This document shows, piece after piece, positions 16,280 to 24,598 of a stretch of DNA of 60,833 bases; position 1 is the first letter of the stretch, and each line of letters begins with the position of its first letter. A model generated the notes under the pieces. That model saw only the letters and a list, made by a program, of their open reading frames with translations, had not been told where the DNA came from and did no database searches. This stretch comes from Flavobacteriales bacterium UBA1694 (GTDB lineage Bacteria > Bacteroidota > Bacteroidia > Flavobacteriales > Weeksellaceae), in the NCBI GenBank assembly GCA_002319955.1, contig DCJS01000007.1, positions 22,278 to 83,110 on the forward strand, given 5' to 3'. A program made the translations under genes and the position numbers.

Positions 16280-18757
16280 ATGAAAAACCTTTTACGACTT
16301 ACCTTTTTTCTTTTTGCCCTAAGCTTTAGTTTTGCGCAGCAAACTCAAACGAGCCAAACGCCAACTAAACAGATTGTAGCCTCGCGCTTAGAGGGACCAA
16401 TTCGCGTGGATGGAGTCCTGGATGAGGGCGTTTGGAGCCAGGCACCCGTGGCAAACAATTTCATTGAGCGTCAACCTAACAAGGGCCAGAAGGAGCCCCA
16501 AGAACATGCTACGAGCGCTAAAATCCTCTACGACGACACCGGCATCTATTTCGGCGTGCAGATTAACCATCCAAACCCAAAAGAAATTTCCCGTGAACTT
16601 ATGGAACGGGACCAAATCGGAAACGATGATTTTTTTGCCATTTCTCTTAATGGGAATAACGACCACCAACAAAGTTTACTCTTTATCATACAAGCCTCCG
16701 GGGTGCAGGCCGATGCAAAACTTCTAATCAACAAAAGCGATGATTACAGCTGGAATGCGGTATGGTATAGCGCGATCAAGATAAATGATCAAGGCTGGAG
16801 TTTGGAGGTGAAAATTCCTTTTTCTGAACTTCGCTTTCCAAAAGACCAGGTACAAACCTGGGGGCTAAACTTTATTACCAATTTACAAAAAAAGCAAACC
16901 CAGTACACTTGGAACCCCATCGACAATACCAAAGGGTCGTTTATGCTTTACGACGGTATTCTCACAGGGATTGAAAACATAAGCCCCCCGACTCGGCTCT
17001 CATTCTCTCCCTATTTTTCTACTTATTTTAACAAGTACAACCACTCAAGTGATTTAAATGTGAACGGCGGAATGGACCTCAAATACGGCTTAAATGAAGC
17101 ATTCACATTAGACCTCACCCTAATTCCCGATTTTGGGCAAGCGAATTTTGATGAAGCTGTTTTAAACCTAGGTCCTTTTGAACAGCAGTACGATGAAAAC
17201 CGCTCCTTTTTCATGGAAGGCACCGAACTTTTTGGTAAAGGCGATCTTTTTTATTCCCGACGCGTGGGCGGAGAGCCAAGCGGAAGCTTAGATTTACAAC
17301 CGGGTGAAGAATCTACAGGTACACCCGAAAAGGTGAACCTTTTCAACGCGATAAAACTTTCCGGGCGAACAAAAAAGGGCCTAGGAATTGGGCTCTTCAA
17401 CGGGGTCACAGAGAAACTAACCACTAAGGCTGTAAATAAAACCACGGGCACATCGCGAGACGTCGTGCTCGAACCATGGAGCAATTACAATGTTCTGGTT
17501 TTAGACCAAAGATTTGGGGGCAACTCTTCAATCACACTAGTGAACACCAACGTCACACGTGAGGGGCACTTTCGCGATGCGAACGTAACGGCCCTATTGG
17601 CCGATCTTACAAATAAAGAAAACACGCATAATCTATTTGGGAGTCTTAAGCAAAGCATTGTGAATTCAAATACCTACCTCTACGGTACGGAAGCGACGCT
17701 TGGCGCGGGTAAAATTGCTGGAGCCCACCGCTACTCATTCGATGCGCTAGTTCGAACGAAGGACTATTCTATCGATGACCTAGGCTATACCGGAGGAAAC
17801 AATTACGTCAACTACCATGGCTATTATAGCTACCGCTACTTAAAACCGAGGGGAAAACTCAATAACCTCAACTATCAGCTCAATGTAAACCTCTCGAGTC
17901 GACTCGAACCTTACCAATACCGAGGGTTTGATATTCACCAAACCTTTAGTGTCACAAATAAAAAATTTGAGACGATGGGACTTGGGCTCCTTCTCACCCC
18001 TTTTGGAGAAAAAGACATGTACGAGCCACGAACCTTTGCCCGCCACCTTAACGTGCCGTCCATGGTAAATCCGTGGATTTTTTACGAGTCCGATTCCCGT
18101 AAGAAACTAAGCTATGATGGGTACACTGAAATCTATGCCTTCAATCAACCGGGCCGCATTCGCTACGTCACGGAATTCGATTTACGCTACCGAGTCTCAG
18201 ACCGCTTTTCAATTGAATACGACTTTCAAACCGACATACGTTTACGGGATTTAGGCTACGTCGCAAAGGATCAAGGGGAAATTATAATCGGACGCCGCGA
18301 TGTACACTCCTTTGAAAACGCAATAGAATCCCAATACATTTTTAACGATAAAATGGCTCTAAATCTGGCTTTTCGCCATTACTTATCCACTGTTAAATAC
18401 GACGGATTCCATGCGCTAAATACTAGCGGAGACTTAAACCCAAGTGGCTTTCAAGGGAACCATGACGGGTCCTATAATTTCTGGAATCTTGATTTGAGAT
18501 TTAGCTGGTGGTTTGCCCCAGGGAGTCAGTTAACCCTACTTTATCGCAATGCAGCCGATAGCCAGCAGGCCGCCGCTGTGAATAGCCTTAAAGACAATTT
18601 ACGCCATGTGTTTGATCAGCCGATGCTCAACACGCTCTCCTTGAAGATCACCTATTACTTAGATTATAATGCCGCAAAACAATTTGTGAAAAAAGCCACT
18701 GGGGGCACGAGGCGAAAACTAAGTCTAGCAAATCCGCCCCAGGCCAAATCCTTTTGA
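16280..18757 (+). CDS. DUF5916 outer-membrane protein with CBM9-like domain
   Basis: An 825-residue exported protein. A signal peptide (MKNLLRLTFFLFALSFSFAQQ) is followed by a CBM9-like beta-sandwich (about 30-220: RVDGVLDEGVWSQA, then a WSLEVKIPFSELRF stretch) and a long DUF5916 region (about 230-825) rich in alternating aromatic/polar strands, compatible with an outer-membrane beta-barrel. It ends in a basic tail. The family is frequent in Bacteroidota; the ligand is unproven. An in-frame ATG lies 9 bases upstream (16271); I prefer 16280 because GAGAG sits about 9 nt before it and the signal peptide then starts with MKN. Confidence 0.87.
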   Translation: MKNLLRLTFFLFALSFSFAQQTQTSQTPTKQIVASRLEGPIRVDGVLDEGVWSQAPVANNFIERQPNKGQKEPQEHATSAKILYDDTGIYFGVQINHPNPKEISRELMERDQIGNDDFFAISLNGNNDHQQSLLFIIQASGVQADAKLLINKSDDYSWNAVWYSAIKINDQGWSLEVKIPFSELRFPKDQVQTWGLNFITNLQKKQTQYTWNPIDNTKGSFMLYDGILTGIENISPPTRLSFSPYFSTYFNKYNHSSDLNVNGGMDLKYGLNEAFTLDLTLIPDFGQANFDEAVLNLGPFEQQYDENRSFFMEGTELFGKGDLFYSRRVGGEPSGSLDLQPGEESTGTPEKVNLFNAIKLSGRTKKGLGIGLFNGVTEKLTTKAVNKTTGTSRDVVLEPWSNYNVLVLDQRFGGNSSITLVNTNVTREGHFRDANVTALLADLTNKENTHNLFGSLKQSIVNSNTYLYGTEATLGAGKIAGAHRYSFDALVRTKDYSIDDLGYTGGNNYVNYHGYYSYRYLKPRGKLNNLNYQLNVNLSSRLEPYQYRGFDIHQTFSVTNKKFETMGLGLLLTPFGEKDMYEPRTFARHLNVPSMVNPWIFYESDSRKKLSYDGYTEIYAFNQPGRIRYVTEFDLRYRVSDRFSIEYDFQTDIRLRDLGYVAKDQGEIIIGRRDVHSFENAIESQYIFNDKMALNLAFRHYLSTVKYDGFHALNTSGDLNPSGFQGNHDGSYNFWNLDLRFSWWFAPGSQLTLLYRNAADSQQAAAVNSLKDNLRHVFDQPMLNTLSLKITYYLDYNAAKQFVKKATGGTRRKLSLANPPQAKSF

Positions 18758-18856
18758 AAATTGAACCCTCTGGCAGCTAAAAGATTGCACGCAGTCCATG
18801 GCAAGCGAAGGATCCTTAAATAGGGTCCTTACGGCGTAAAAGTAGAGAATTTGAAA

Positions 18857-18876
18857 AAAACCTAAGCTTAGGTTTT
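18857..18876. terminator. Terminator between DUF5916 gene and pheS
   Basis: Perfect palindrome AAAACCTAAG / CTTAGGTTTT in the convergent gap. A weaker hairpin AAGGATCC / GGGTCCTT lies about 40 bases upstream. Confidence 0.7.
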
Positions 18877-18884
18877 AAGGAATC

Positions 18885-19895
18885 TTAAAGGGATTTGAAC
18901 TGTTCAAGCATCCGCTTGTCATTTTCAAAGAACATTCGAATATCCCCCATTTGGTGTAGCAGCATGACAATTCGTTCAATGCCCATTCCAAAGGCAAAAC
19001 CTGAATAAACTTCTGGATCAATATTTACATTTGTAAGCACGGCAGGATCGACCATACCACAACCCATAATTTCAAGCCAGCCAGTGCCTTTGGTAATCCG
19101 GTAATCCGTCTCGGAATTAAGCCCCCAATACACATCCACCTCGGCACTTGGCTCTGTGAAAGGAAAATAGGAAGGTCTGAGTCTAATTTTTGATTTACCA
19201 AAAAGTTCTGTTGTAAAATACTGTAGCGTCTGTTTCAGGTCGGCGAAACTAACCTTTTTGTCGATATATAACCCCTCGATCTGATGGAAAATACAGTGAG
19301 AACGTGAGGAAATGGCTTCATTTCGAAACACACGTCCTGGAGATAAGATTCGTATGGGCGGCTCATTGTTTTCCATATAACGGATTTGAACCGAAGAGGT
19401 ATGGGTACGTAATAGAATATCTGGATCCTGTTCAATGAAGAAAGTATCTTGCATATCACGGGCAGGATGGTATTCCGGTAAATTTAAAGCGCTAAAGTTA
19501 TGCCAGTCGTCTTCGATTTCAGGACCGTCAGAGACAGCAAAGCCTATGGATTTAAAGATTTCGATAATACGCATCTTTACTAAATTAATTGGATGCCGTG
19601 TTCCAAGGTCCATCGGGATTCCTGGACGGGTCCAATCCACAAGTTCTAAAGGTTCAATTTCCCGGGTATTTGATTTTAAATCCTCTAATTTTTCAGCGAC
19701 TGCTTGCTTCAACGCATTAATCTTTTGACCAAACGCTTTCTTTTGGTCATTTGGAACGTCTTTAAACTTGTCAAAAAGCGCATTCAGTAGTCCTTTTTTT
19801 CCACTGTATTCAATTCGGAATTTTTCAATTTCCGCAGTATTGGTGGTATTAAAGCCCTTTACTTTTACAAGCAACTCATCGATTTGTTCTAACAT
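18885..19895 (-). CDS. pheS: Phenylalanine--tRNA ligase alpha subunit
   Basis: PheS (336 residues), the catalytic subunit of the heterotetrameric class II enzyme. The N-terminal coiled coil (about 1-85) binds tRNA-Phe. Class II motifs are motif 2 FRNEAIS..HCIFHQIEG and motif 3 GFAFGMGIERIVML, with the amino-acid pocket region EPSAEVDVYW between them. The pheT gene is not adjacent in the window, which is common in this phylum. A TAACTTTG -7 box (minus strand, 19924-19917) lies about 21 nt before the ATG. Confidence 0.97.
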   Translation of the reverse strand: MLEQIDELLVKVKGFNTTNTAEIEKFRIEYSGKKGLLNALFDKFKDVPNDQKKAFGQKINALKQAVAEKLEDLKSNTREIEPLELVDWTRPGIPMDLGTRHPINLVKMRIIEIFKSIGFAVSDGPEIEDDWHNFSALNLPEYHPARDMQDTFFIEQDPDILLRTHTSSVQIRYMENNEPPIRILSPGRVFRNEAISSRSHCIFHQIEGLYIDKKVSFADLKQTLQYFTTELFGKSKIRLRPSYFPFTEPSAEVDVYWGLNSETDYRITKGTGWLEIMGCGMVDPAVLTNVNIDPEVYSGFAFGMGIERIVMLLHQMGDIRMFFENDKRMLEQFKSL

Positions 19896-19947
19896 GCTAT
19901 TCCATTCTTAAGTTTGCAAAGTTACGATTTCACAGCCAAAAAAAAAA

Positions 19948-19973
19948 GTAAAGGAACTTTGGAGTTCCTTTAC
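19948..19973 (-). terminator. Terminator of the YceI gene
   Basis: 11 bp stem GTAAAGGAACT / AGTTCCTTTAC, loop TTGG, followed on the minus strand by a run of ten T residues. It separates yceI from the pheS promoter. Confidence 0.88.
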
Positions 19974-20100
19974 CTAATCACTTATTAACACTTAAATTGG
20001 TTGGTCTTAAAGTAAAGCCTTAAGCTCCTAAACAATTTCACTTTTTAAGACACTAAGTTCTTGCCCGAGAGCATATGCTCAATGGCCTATTGAAAGGGTA

Positions 20101-20760
20101 TTAGACTTTCTCTAGGGCTTTCACTAGTAACTGAACCGTTACTTCGTTTTTAATGACGCCATTTTGGGCAGGCACTTGAAACTTCACACCAAAATCCTCT
20201 CTTAAGACATCCGTTGGTTCAGAGGCAATACTGACCTCTTTTGTCGTTACCGTGACATTTGCACGAAATTGAACCGGCTTGGTTATGCCTTTAATCGTTA
20301 GGTTCCCCTCGATTAAGGTGTTGTAATCCCCTTGTTGTTCTGGGGAAACTTTGGTTATTTCATAAGATGCCGTAGGAAACTGATCCACTTCAAAAAAATC
20401 AGCGGACTTAAGATGGGTTTCCAACTTTAGCTTTTGCTCAGGGTCATCTTTCAAGTCAATATTTTCTAAAGAATTCAGATCTGCGACAAACTTGCCACTC
20501 TCTAAAAGCCCTTCATGTATGGTAAGTTCTCCACTTTCAAACTTAATAGATCCGAAATGGCTTGTGTTGTCGGATTTGAATACTTTATACCCAATCCACT
20601 CCATGCGGCTATTAAGTGTATCCACAGAATAAATCTTTCCTTCCCTGGCCGTTTCATTTAACGCTGCCTCACTCGTTACAGGCTTATCTTTCGTACAAGA
20701 AACAACAAAGCACAGAATGAGTGCTAAGGAAAATAAGGAGAACGCAATAGATCTTTTCAT
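20101..20760 (-). CDS. YceI-like lipoprotein
   Basis: A 219-residue lipoprotein; the signal ends in FVVSC with Cys22 as the lipid anchor. The mature domain is a YceI lipocalin-like barrel: S..EWIGYKVFKSDNTSHFG near the start, a LTIHEG..SGKFVADLNSLENID stretch, then YEI, LTIKGITKPVQF and a C-terminal EVTVQLLVKA strand. YceI proteins bind long hydrophobic molecules such as isoprenoid quinones. Here it is monocistronic, with its own terminator, and divergent from an ABC ATPase gene. Confidence 0.92.
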   Translation of the reverse strand: MKRSIAFSLFSLALILCFVVSCTKDKPVTSEAALNETAREGKIYSVDTLNSRMEWIGYKVFKSDNTSHFGSIKFESGELTIHEGLLESGKFVADLNSLENIDLKDDPEQKLKLETHLKSADFFEVDQFPTASYEITKVSPEQQGDYNTLIEGNLTIKGITKPVQFRANVTVTTKEVSIASEPTDVLREDFGVKFQVPAQNGVIKNEVTVQLLVKALEKV

Positions 20761-20805
20761 GAATTATTAGATTTATAGGACTTAATGCTAAATTATGAAT
20801 TTTTT

Positions 20806-20835
20806 TTTGAATACGAAAACATATTATTAACTTCG
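20806..20835 (+). promoter_or_regulatory. Probable promoter of the ABC ATPase gene
   Basis: TTTG (20806-20809), 18 bp, TAACTTCG (20828-20835), one mismatch in the -7 box; 4 nt remain before the ATG at 20840. Confidence 0.5.
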
Positions 20836-20839
20836 CATA

Positions 20840-21775
20840 ATGCTATTAGAAATAAAAAACCTGGATTTTTCATACCATCCTGAACACAAACTTTTTAATA
20901 ACCTTCACCTGAGAATCGCTCATGGCAAAATCATAGGGCTTGCGGGTGAAAGCGGCTGTGGCAAATCCACTTTATTAAGTCTGATCTACGGACTTCTCGA
21001 TTGGCAAAACGGCAGTATCCAACTTGATGGCACCCCACTGCTAGGCCCAAAAGGAAATATAGTACCCGGTGAGAATCAATTGAAACTCGTCGCGCAGCAT
21101 TACGATTTAATGCCCTACTCCAGTGTTTATGATAATGTTGGAAAATTTATCTCGAACATTAACCTCCAGGCAAAACATGAGAAAGTCAATGAACTTCTCG
21201 AGGTAGTCGGCATGCAAAACTATGCCCATGTTAAACCCCAATTCCTCAGCGGCGGGCAGCAGCAAAGAGTAGCCATTGCGCGCGCCTTATCGGTGATGCC
21301 AAAACTTCTGCTTTTAGACGAACCCTTTAGTAATCTTGACTTTTCAAGAAAAATCGAACTGCGTGAAAGGCTATTTAGTTACGTTGAAAAAAATAACATT
21401 TCCGTTCTGATTTCAACGCATAACATTCAAGAAATAATGCCTTGGCTTGATCAAATCATTATTTTAGAAGACGGCCGTCTCATACAAAATGACAGCCCTA
21501 TAGAAACCTACCGACACCCTTACAATAGTTATGTGGCAAGACTTCTAGGTGAGGTGAATATACTCACATCCGAATTTCAAAACGAACTAAAACTCCCAAA
21601 ATCATACTATTTTCCAGATCAAATTCAAATTTCAGAGCAAGGAACTACAGCCCAAGTTCTAGAGAGCCGCTTTTCGGGAAGCTACTATTGGAATAAACTT
21701 AAGGTAAAGGACAAAACTCTAGTGCTCTATTCAAAAAACGAACTCCCAAAAGAGGTGAGAATTGAATTTCTCTAG
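20840..21775 (+). CDS. ABC transporter ATP-binding protein without adjacent permease
   Basis: A 311-residue ATPase. Walker A GESGCGKST (36-44), signature LSGGQQQRVAIARAL, Walker B LLLLDEPFSN and H-loop STHN are all intact. The C-terminal roughly 75 residues after the ATPase core resemble a TOBE-like regulatory extension, as in Fe(3+)/polyamine/thiosulfate importers. No permease or binding-protein gene is adjacent, so the partner must be encoded elsewhere or the ATPase is shared. The substrate cannot be inferred. Confidence 0.9.
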   Translation: MLLEIKNLDFSYHPEHKLFNNLHLRIAHGKIIGLAGESGCGKSTLLSLIYGLLDWQNGSIQLDGTPLLGPKGNIVPGENQLKLVAQHYDLMPYSSVYDNVGKFISNINLQAKHEKVNELLEVVGMQNYAHVKPQFLSGGQQQRVAIARALSVMPKLLLLDEPFSNLDFSRKIELRERLFSYVEKNNISVLISTHNIQEIMPWLDQIIILEDGRLIQNDSPIETYRHPYNSYVARLLGEVNILTSEFQNELKLPKSYYFPDQIQISEQGTTAQVLESRFSGSYYWNKLKVKDKTLVLYSKNELPKEVRIEFL

Positions 21776-21860
21776 TGCTTGTGAATTTGTGGATAACTAA
21801 ATGGCTGAAATTGCGCAAATTGCATCTTAGGATTCTTCTAATTTAGTATCTTTACAATCC

Positions 21861-21968
21861 AAAGCTATAAGGAACTCTTTGGGTATTTCACTTTCTCCTC
21901 AGACCTAAGGACACGTGCACGTAACCTTAATTCTTGATTTTGAACCCTAGCTGAATAGTTCCTTTTTT
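21861..21968 (+). ncRNA. ssrS: Probable 6S RNA (6S-Flavo type)
   Basis: An intergenic RNA candidate of about 108 nt. Closing stem AAGGAACT (21869-21876) / AGTTCCTT (21957-21964) runs into eight T residues. Next come GGGT (21881-21884) / ACCC (21944-21947), then an open bubble, then an apical hairpin TAAGG (21906-21910) / CCTTA (21925-21929) that contains ACG-TGCA-CGT. A rod with a central bubble closed by a terminator-like stem is the 6S architecture, and the size fits the Flavobacteria family. TATCTTTA at 21847-21854 is a near-perfect -7 box. The assignment rests on shape and size, not on an alignment. Confidence 0.55.
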
Positions 21969-21992
21969 TTGATCCAAATCTCTTTAAATAAA

Positions 21993-22024
21993 CAGCCGGC
22001 TTAAAACAAGTTTTAAGCCGGCTG
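21993..22024 (-). terminator. Terminator of yjdM
   Basis: Perfect 15 bp stem CAGCCGGCTTAAAAC / GTTTTAAGCCGGCTG with a 2-nt AA centre, 24 bases after the yjdM stop. It may also stop read-through from the plus strand. Confidence 0.8.
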
Positions 22025-22047
22025 CATTCGTTAATAAACTTGAGAGT

Positions 22048-22380
22048 TTATGCTTTCTTCACAAACTCAGATTTAAGAGCCATGGAGCCAAATCCGTCAA
22101 TTTTGCAGTCAATATTATGGTCGCTATCCGGACGAAGGCGAATATTTTTGACTTTCGTTCCAGCCTTGACCGGCTTAGGAGCCCCTTTTACAGGCAAATC
22201 TTTCACGACAACGACAGAATCACCGTCTTTTAATTCATTTCCATTACTATCTAGGATTTTGTCAGAGTTATCCGTTTCATTCGGATCCCACTCGGCAAAA
22301 CATTGCGAACAGACCATCAGGTTGTCCTGCTCGTAGGTAAATTCAGAGGCGCACTTTGGGCATTGGATCGACTCACTCAT
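22048..22380 (-). CDS. yjdM: Zinc-ribbon protein YjdM (PhnA family)
   Basis: A 110-residue PhnA/YjdM-family protein. The N-terminal zinc ribbon has CPKC (C7, C10) and CSQC (C24, C27); the C-terminal PhnA domain contains DGDSVVVVKDLPVKG and the family ending SMALKSEFVKK. Despite the old name it has no proven phosphonate role. The frame is open upstream to 22437, but the ATG at 22380 (MSESIQC) is the family start, and a TATCTTTG box (minus strand, 22404-22397) lies 17 nt before it, inside the longer reading frame. Confidence 0.94.
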   Translation of the reverse strand: MSESIQCPKCASEFTYEQDNLMVCSQCFAEWDPNETDNSDKILDSNGNELKDGDSVVVVKDLPVKGAPKPVKAGTKVKNIRLRPDSDHNIDCKIDGFGSMALKSEFVKKA

Positions 22381-22501
22381 ACTTGTTAATTTTAACCAAA
22401 GATAAGAATTTCCAAATCGTATTGCAACCCCGACCACTGCGAGCTTGTCGGAGCCAAACGCTTAAACTTCACATTAAAATAAAAAACTGCTTTAAAAAAC
22501 G

Positions 22502-22509
22502 TATTTTTG
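22502..22509 (+). promoter_or_regulatory. -7 box of rsmB-like gene
   Basis: TATTTTTG, ending 5 nt upstream of the A of the ATG at 22514, which predicts a leaderless mRNA. Confidence 0.5.
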
Positions 22510-22513
22510 CAAA

Positions 22514-23716
22514 ATGGAACTTATACACCGAAATTTATGCATTGGGATCCACGATGCCTTGAATGAGACTTTTTTTGAAAAGAACAAATACGCCGATAAA
22601 GTAATCGAGCGGCTCCTAAAAGCCCACAAAAAATGGGGAAGTCAAGACCGCGCCGTGGTTTCTGAAATATTCTATAATATTATTCGTTGGAAAAAACGTC
22701 TCGAATACTATATGGGAGAGGGCGTAAAACCGGGCAATATTTACAAAATGATTATTGCTTATTTGTTGTGGAGTGGTACGAAATACAAGAAATTCGAAGA
22801 ATTCGAGGGGATTAAAATTGCTGATATTCTTAAGAAACTTGAGAAAAATAGTGTGCCTTCGAAAGCGATTGAGTACTCAATTCCTGAGTGGTTAGTACAG
22901 ACCCTGGAAACGGAATTAGGACCAGAATGGGAACGAGAAATGACCGCCTTAAATGAGCGCGCTCACACGGTTCTACGTGCAAATACACTTAAAACGACAG
23001 TCAAAGGCCTTATTTCGGAATTGAAAGAGGAAGAAGTGGAGAGTTTTTCTATTAAAAATTACCCATACGCCGTTCAACTTGAAGAAAAGAAAAATGTTTT
23101 TTTAACCTCTGCGTTTAAAGATGGTCTGTTCGAAGTTCAAGATGCGAGCTCGCAGCTCATTGGGGATATGCTAGAAGTTAAGGAAGGCATGCGCGTGGTG
23201 GATGTCTGCGCTGGAGCCGGGGGCAAGACCTTGCATCTGGCCGCTTTAATGCAAAATAAGGGACAAATTATTGCCCTAGATATTTTCGAGTGGAAACTTG
23301 CTGAATTAAAAAGACGTGCAAAGCGCGCCGGTGCTCACAATATTGAGACGCGCGTGATTTCAGATAATAAGGTGATTAAACGACTCCACGAAAAAGCGGA
23401 CCGACTTCTAATTGATGCGCCCTGCTCTGGCCTTGGTGTTCTAAAAAGAAACCCAGACAGTAAATGGAAGATCGACCAAGCCTTTATTGACCGTATTATA
23501 ACAGAGCAGTACCAGATTCTATCCGATTATAGTAAAATCATCAAGAAAGGCGGGAAAATGATTTACGCGACCTGCTCTATTTTACCGTCAGAAAACGAAA
23601 AACAAGTTGAGCGATTCCTTTCAGAGAACCAAGACTACAAATTAGTAAAAGAAAATAAAGTCCTTCCTAGCCAAGGCTACGACGGATTCTATATGGCGTT
23701 AATTGAACGCCTATAA
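22514..23716 (+). CDS. rsmB: RsmB/NOP2-family rRNA cytosine-C5 methyltransferase
   Basis: A 400-residue class I SAM-dependent RNA m5C methyltransferase. The N-terminal roughly 130 residues are a helical NusB/RsmB-like domain. The catalytic domain shows SAM motif I VVDVCAGAGGKTLHLA, the motif IV cysteine in DAPCSGLG and the nucleophilic motif VI cysteine in ATCSILPSEN. It probably methylates 16S rRNA (C967-type), although RsmF-like specificity cannot be excluded. It is divergent from yjdM and followed by a terminator. Confidence 0.9.
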   Translation: MELIHRNLCIGIHDALNETFFEKNKYADKVIERLLKAHKKWGSQDRAVVSEIFYNIIRWKKRLEYYMGEGVKPGNIYKMIIAYLLWSGTKYKKFEEFEGIKIADILKKLEKNSVPSKAIEYSIPEWLVQTLETELGPEWEREMTALNERAHTVLRANTLKTTVKGLISELKEEEVESFSIKNYPYAVQLEEKKNVFLTSAFKDGLFEVQDASSQLIGDMLEVKEGMRVVDVCAGAGGKTLHLAALMQNKGQIIALDIFEWKLAELKRRAKRAGAHNIETRVISDNKVIKRLHEKADRLLIDAPCSGLGVLKRNPDSKWKIDQAFIDRIITEQYQILSDYSKIIKKGGKMIYATCSILPSENEKQVERFLSENQDYKLVKENKVLPSQGYDGFYMALIERL

Positions 23717-23744
23717 GTATAAGCTCTTATTAGATCACTATAAG

Positions 23745-23777
23745 AAGCAGTTTTCCAATAGGAACGCTGCTTTTTTT
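23745..23777 (+). terminator. Terminator after rsmB
   Basis: Stem AAGCAGTTTTCC / GGAACGCTGCTT (12 bp with a 2-base internal mismatch), loop AATA, then a T run. Confidence 0.8.
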
Positions 23778-23784
23778 ATGGTGA

Positions 23785-24381
23785 CTAAATATAAACTTTA
23801 CTGTCTTTAATCTGCAAATGCCCCTGCTTTTCAAGTTGTTTAATAGTTCGAATCACCGTTTCCACACTGAGGCCAGTAAGGGAGGCCAGTTGCTGACGCG
23901 TAAAATGCACTTTCAAACTAAAGGGTGTCCGATCGCTCGCTGAACTTTTAAAGTAACACAAAAGTGCTAAGAGTTTACTCGCAGGGTTTCGTAGAGCATT
24001 ATTTTGAAGCATCACTTGTTTAAAGTACAGGCGCTCGGCCATTCGCTCGCTAAGAGTCCTCCAAATTTCAGGGCGTTCTTTAAGGACTGAAAAGAAAGCC
24101 TCCTTGGGGAGCTTCCATATAAGAGCGTCTTCAAGAACCTCAGCATTCATCGAATAGGGATGTGTCGTAAATAAAATTGATTCTCCAAAACAGTCCCCCT
24201 CCTGCACGATGGTCTGTAAAAATTCAGTCCCCTCCTCGTTATAATTATTCAATTTCACGCGGCCCTCTTTTAATTGAAAGAAGAAAAACGCCTGCTGACC
24301 TTCGGAAAAAACACGCTCGCCGGAGCGGTATAATTTCGTGAGGGCACCACAGTGTTCGAGTATAGGTTCGGAGATAATCAT
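23785..24381 (-). CDS. Crp/Fnr-family transcriptional regulator
   Basis: A 198-residue regulator. The N-terminal cyclic-nucleotide-binding-like barrel (about 15-120) includes EGDCFGES in the position of the ligand-binding loop but no Fnr-type cysteine cluster near the N-terminus. The C-terminal winged helix (about 145-195) has the recognition helix LSVETVIRTIKQL. It may sense redox state, heme or NO, as many Crp/Fnr proteins of this phylum do. It is divergent from the oxidase-like operon across a 217-base regulatory region and is the prime candidate for its control. Two TAAATTTG boxes (minus, 24419-24412 and 24449-24442) lie upstream. Confidence 0.9.
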   Translation of the reverse strand: MIISEPILEHCGALTKLYRSGERVFSEGQQAFFFFQLKEGRVKLNNYNEEGTEFLQTIVQEGDCFGESILFTTHPYSMNAEVLEDALIWKLPKEAFFSVLKERPEIWRTLSERMAERLYFKQVMLQNNALRNPASKLLALLCYFKSSASDRTPFSLKVHFTRQQLASLTGLSVETVIRTIKQLEKQGHLQIKDSKVYI

Positions 24382-24598
24382 GAAAGCCGGCTTTAATGAA
24401 TCCCTAAATTACAAATTTAATTCAGATTTTCATAAAATGGCCAAATTTACAAGCGCTTTGATTTGCCTTAAGAACTAGGCAATCTGTCGTAATTCTTGAA
24501 ACACCTATAATATAAAGAAATTCGCGGGACTATTTTATGATTTGAAACATATAAATTAGGTTCTCAGCCGCGTAAATTTGGGTTCAAATTATGACTTC
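24382..24598. promoter_or_regulatory. Divergent regulatory region, Crp/Fnr gene and oxidase operon
   Basis: A 217-base noncoding region. Minus-strand TAAATTTG boxes lie at 24412-24419 and 24442-24449, and a plus-strand TAAATTTG at 24573-24580 lies 19 nt before the ccoN-like ATG. None has a good -33 element, which fits activator dependence. I find no canonical TTGAT-N4-ATCAA Fnr box; TTTATG at 24534-24539 with CATATAAA at 24549-24556 is a loose inverted repeat upstream of the operon. Confidence 0.5.

Noticed and set aside
24578..24598. TTG start extending the CcoN-like protein by 7 residues
   Set aside because: The codon is part of a TAAATTTG -7 box, so it would not be in the transcript.
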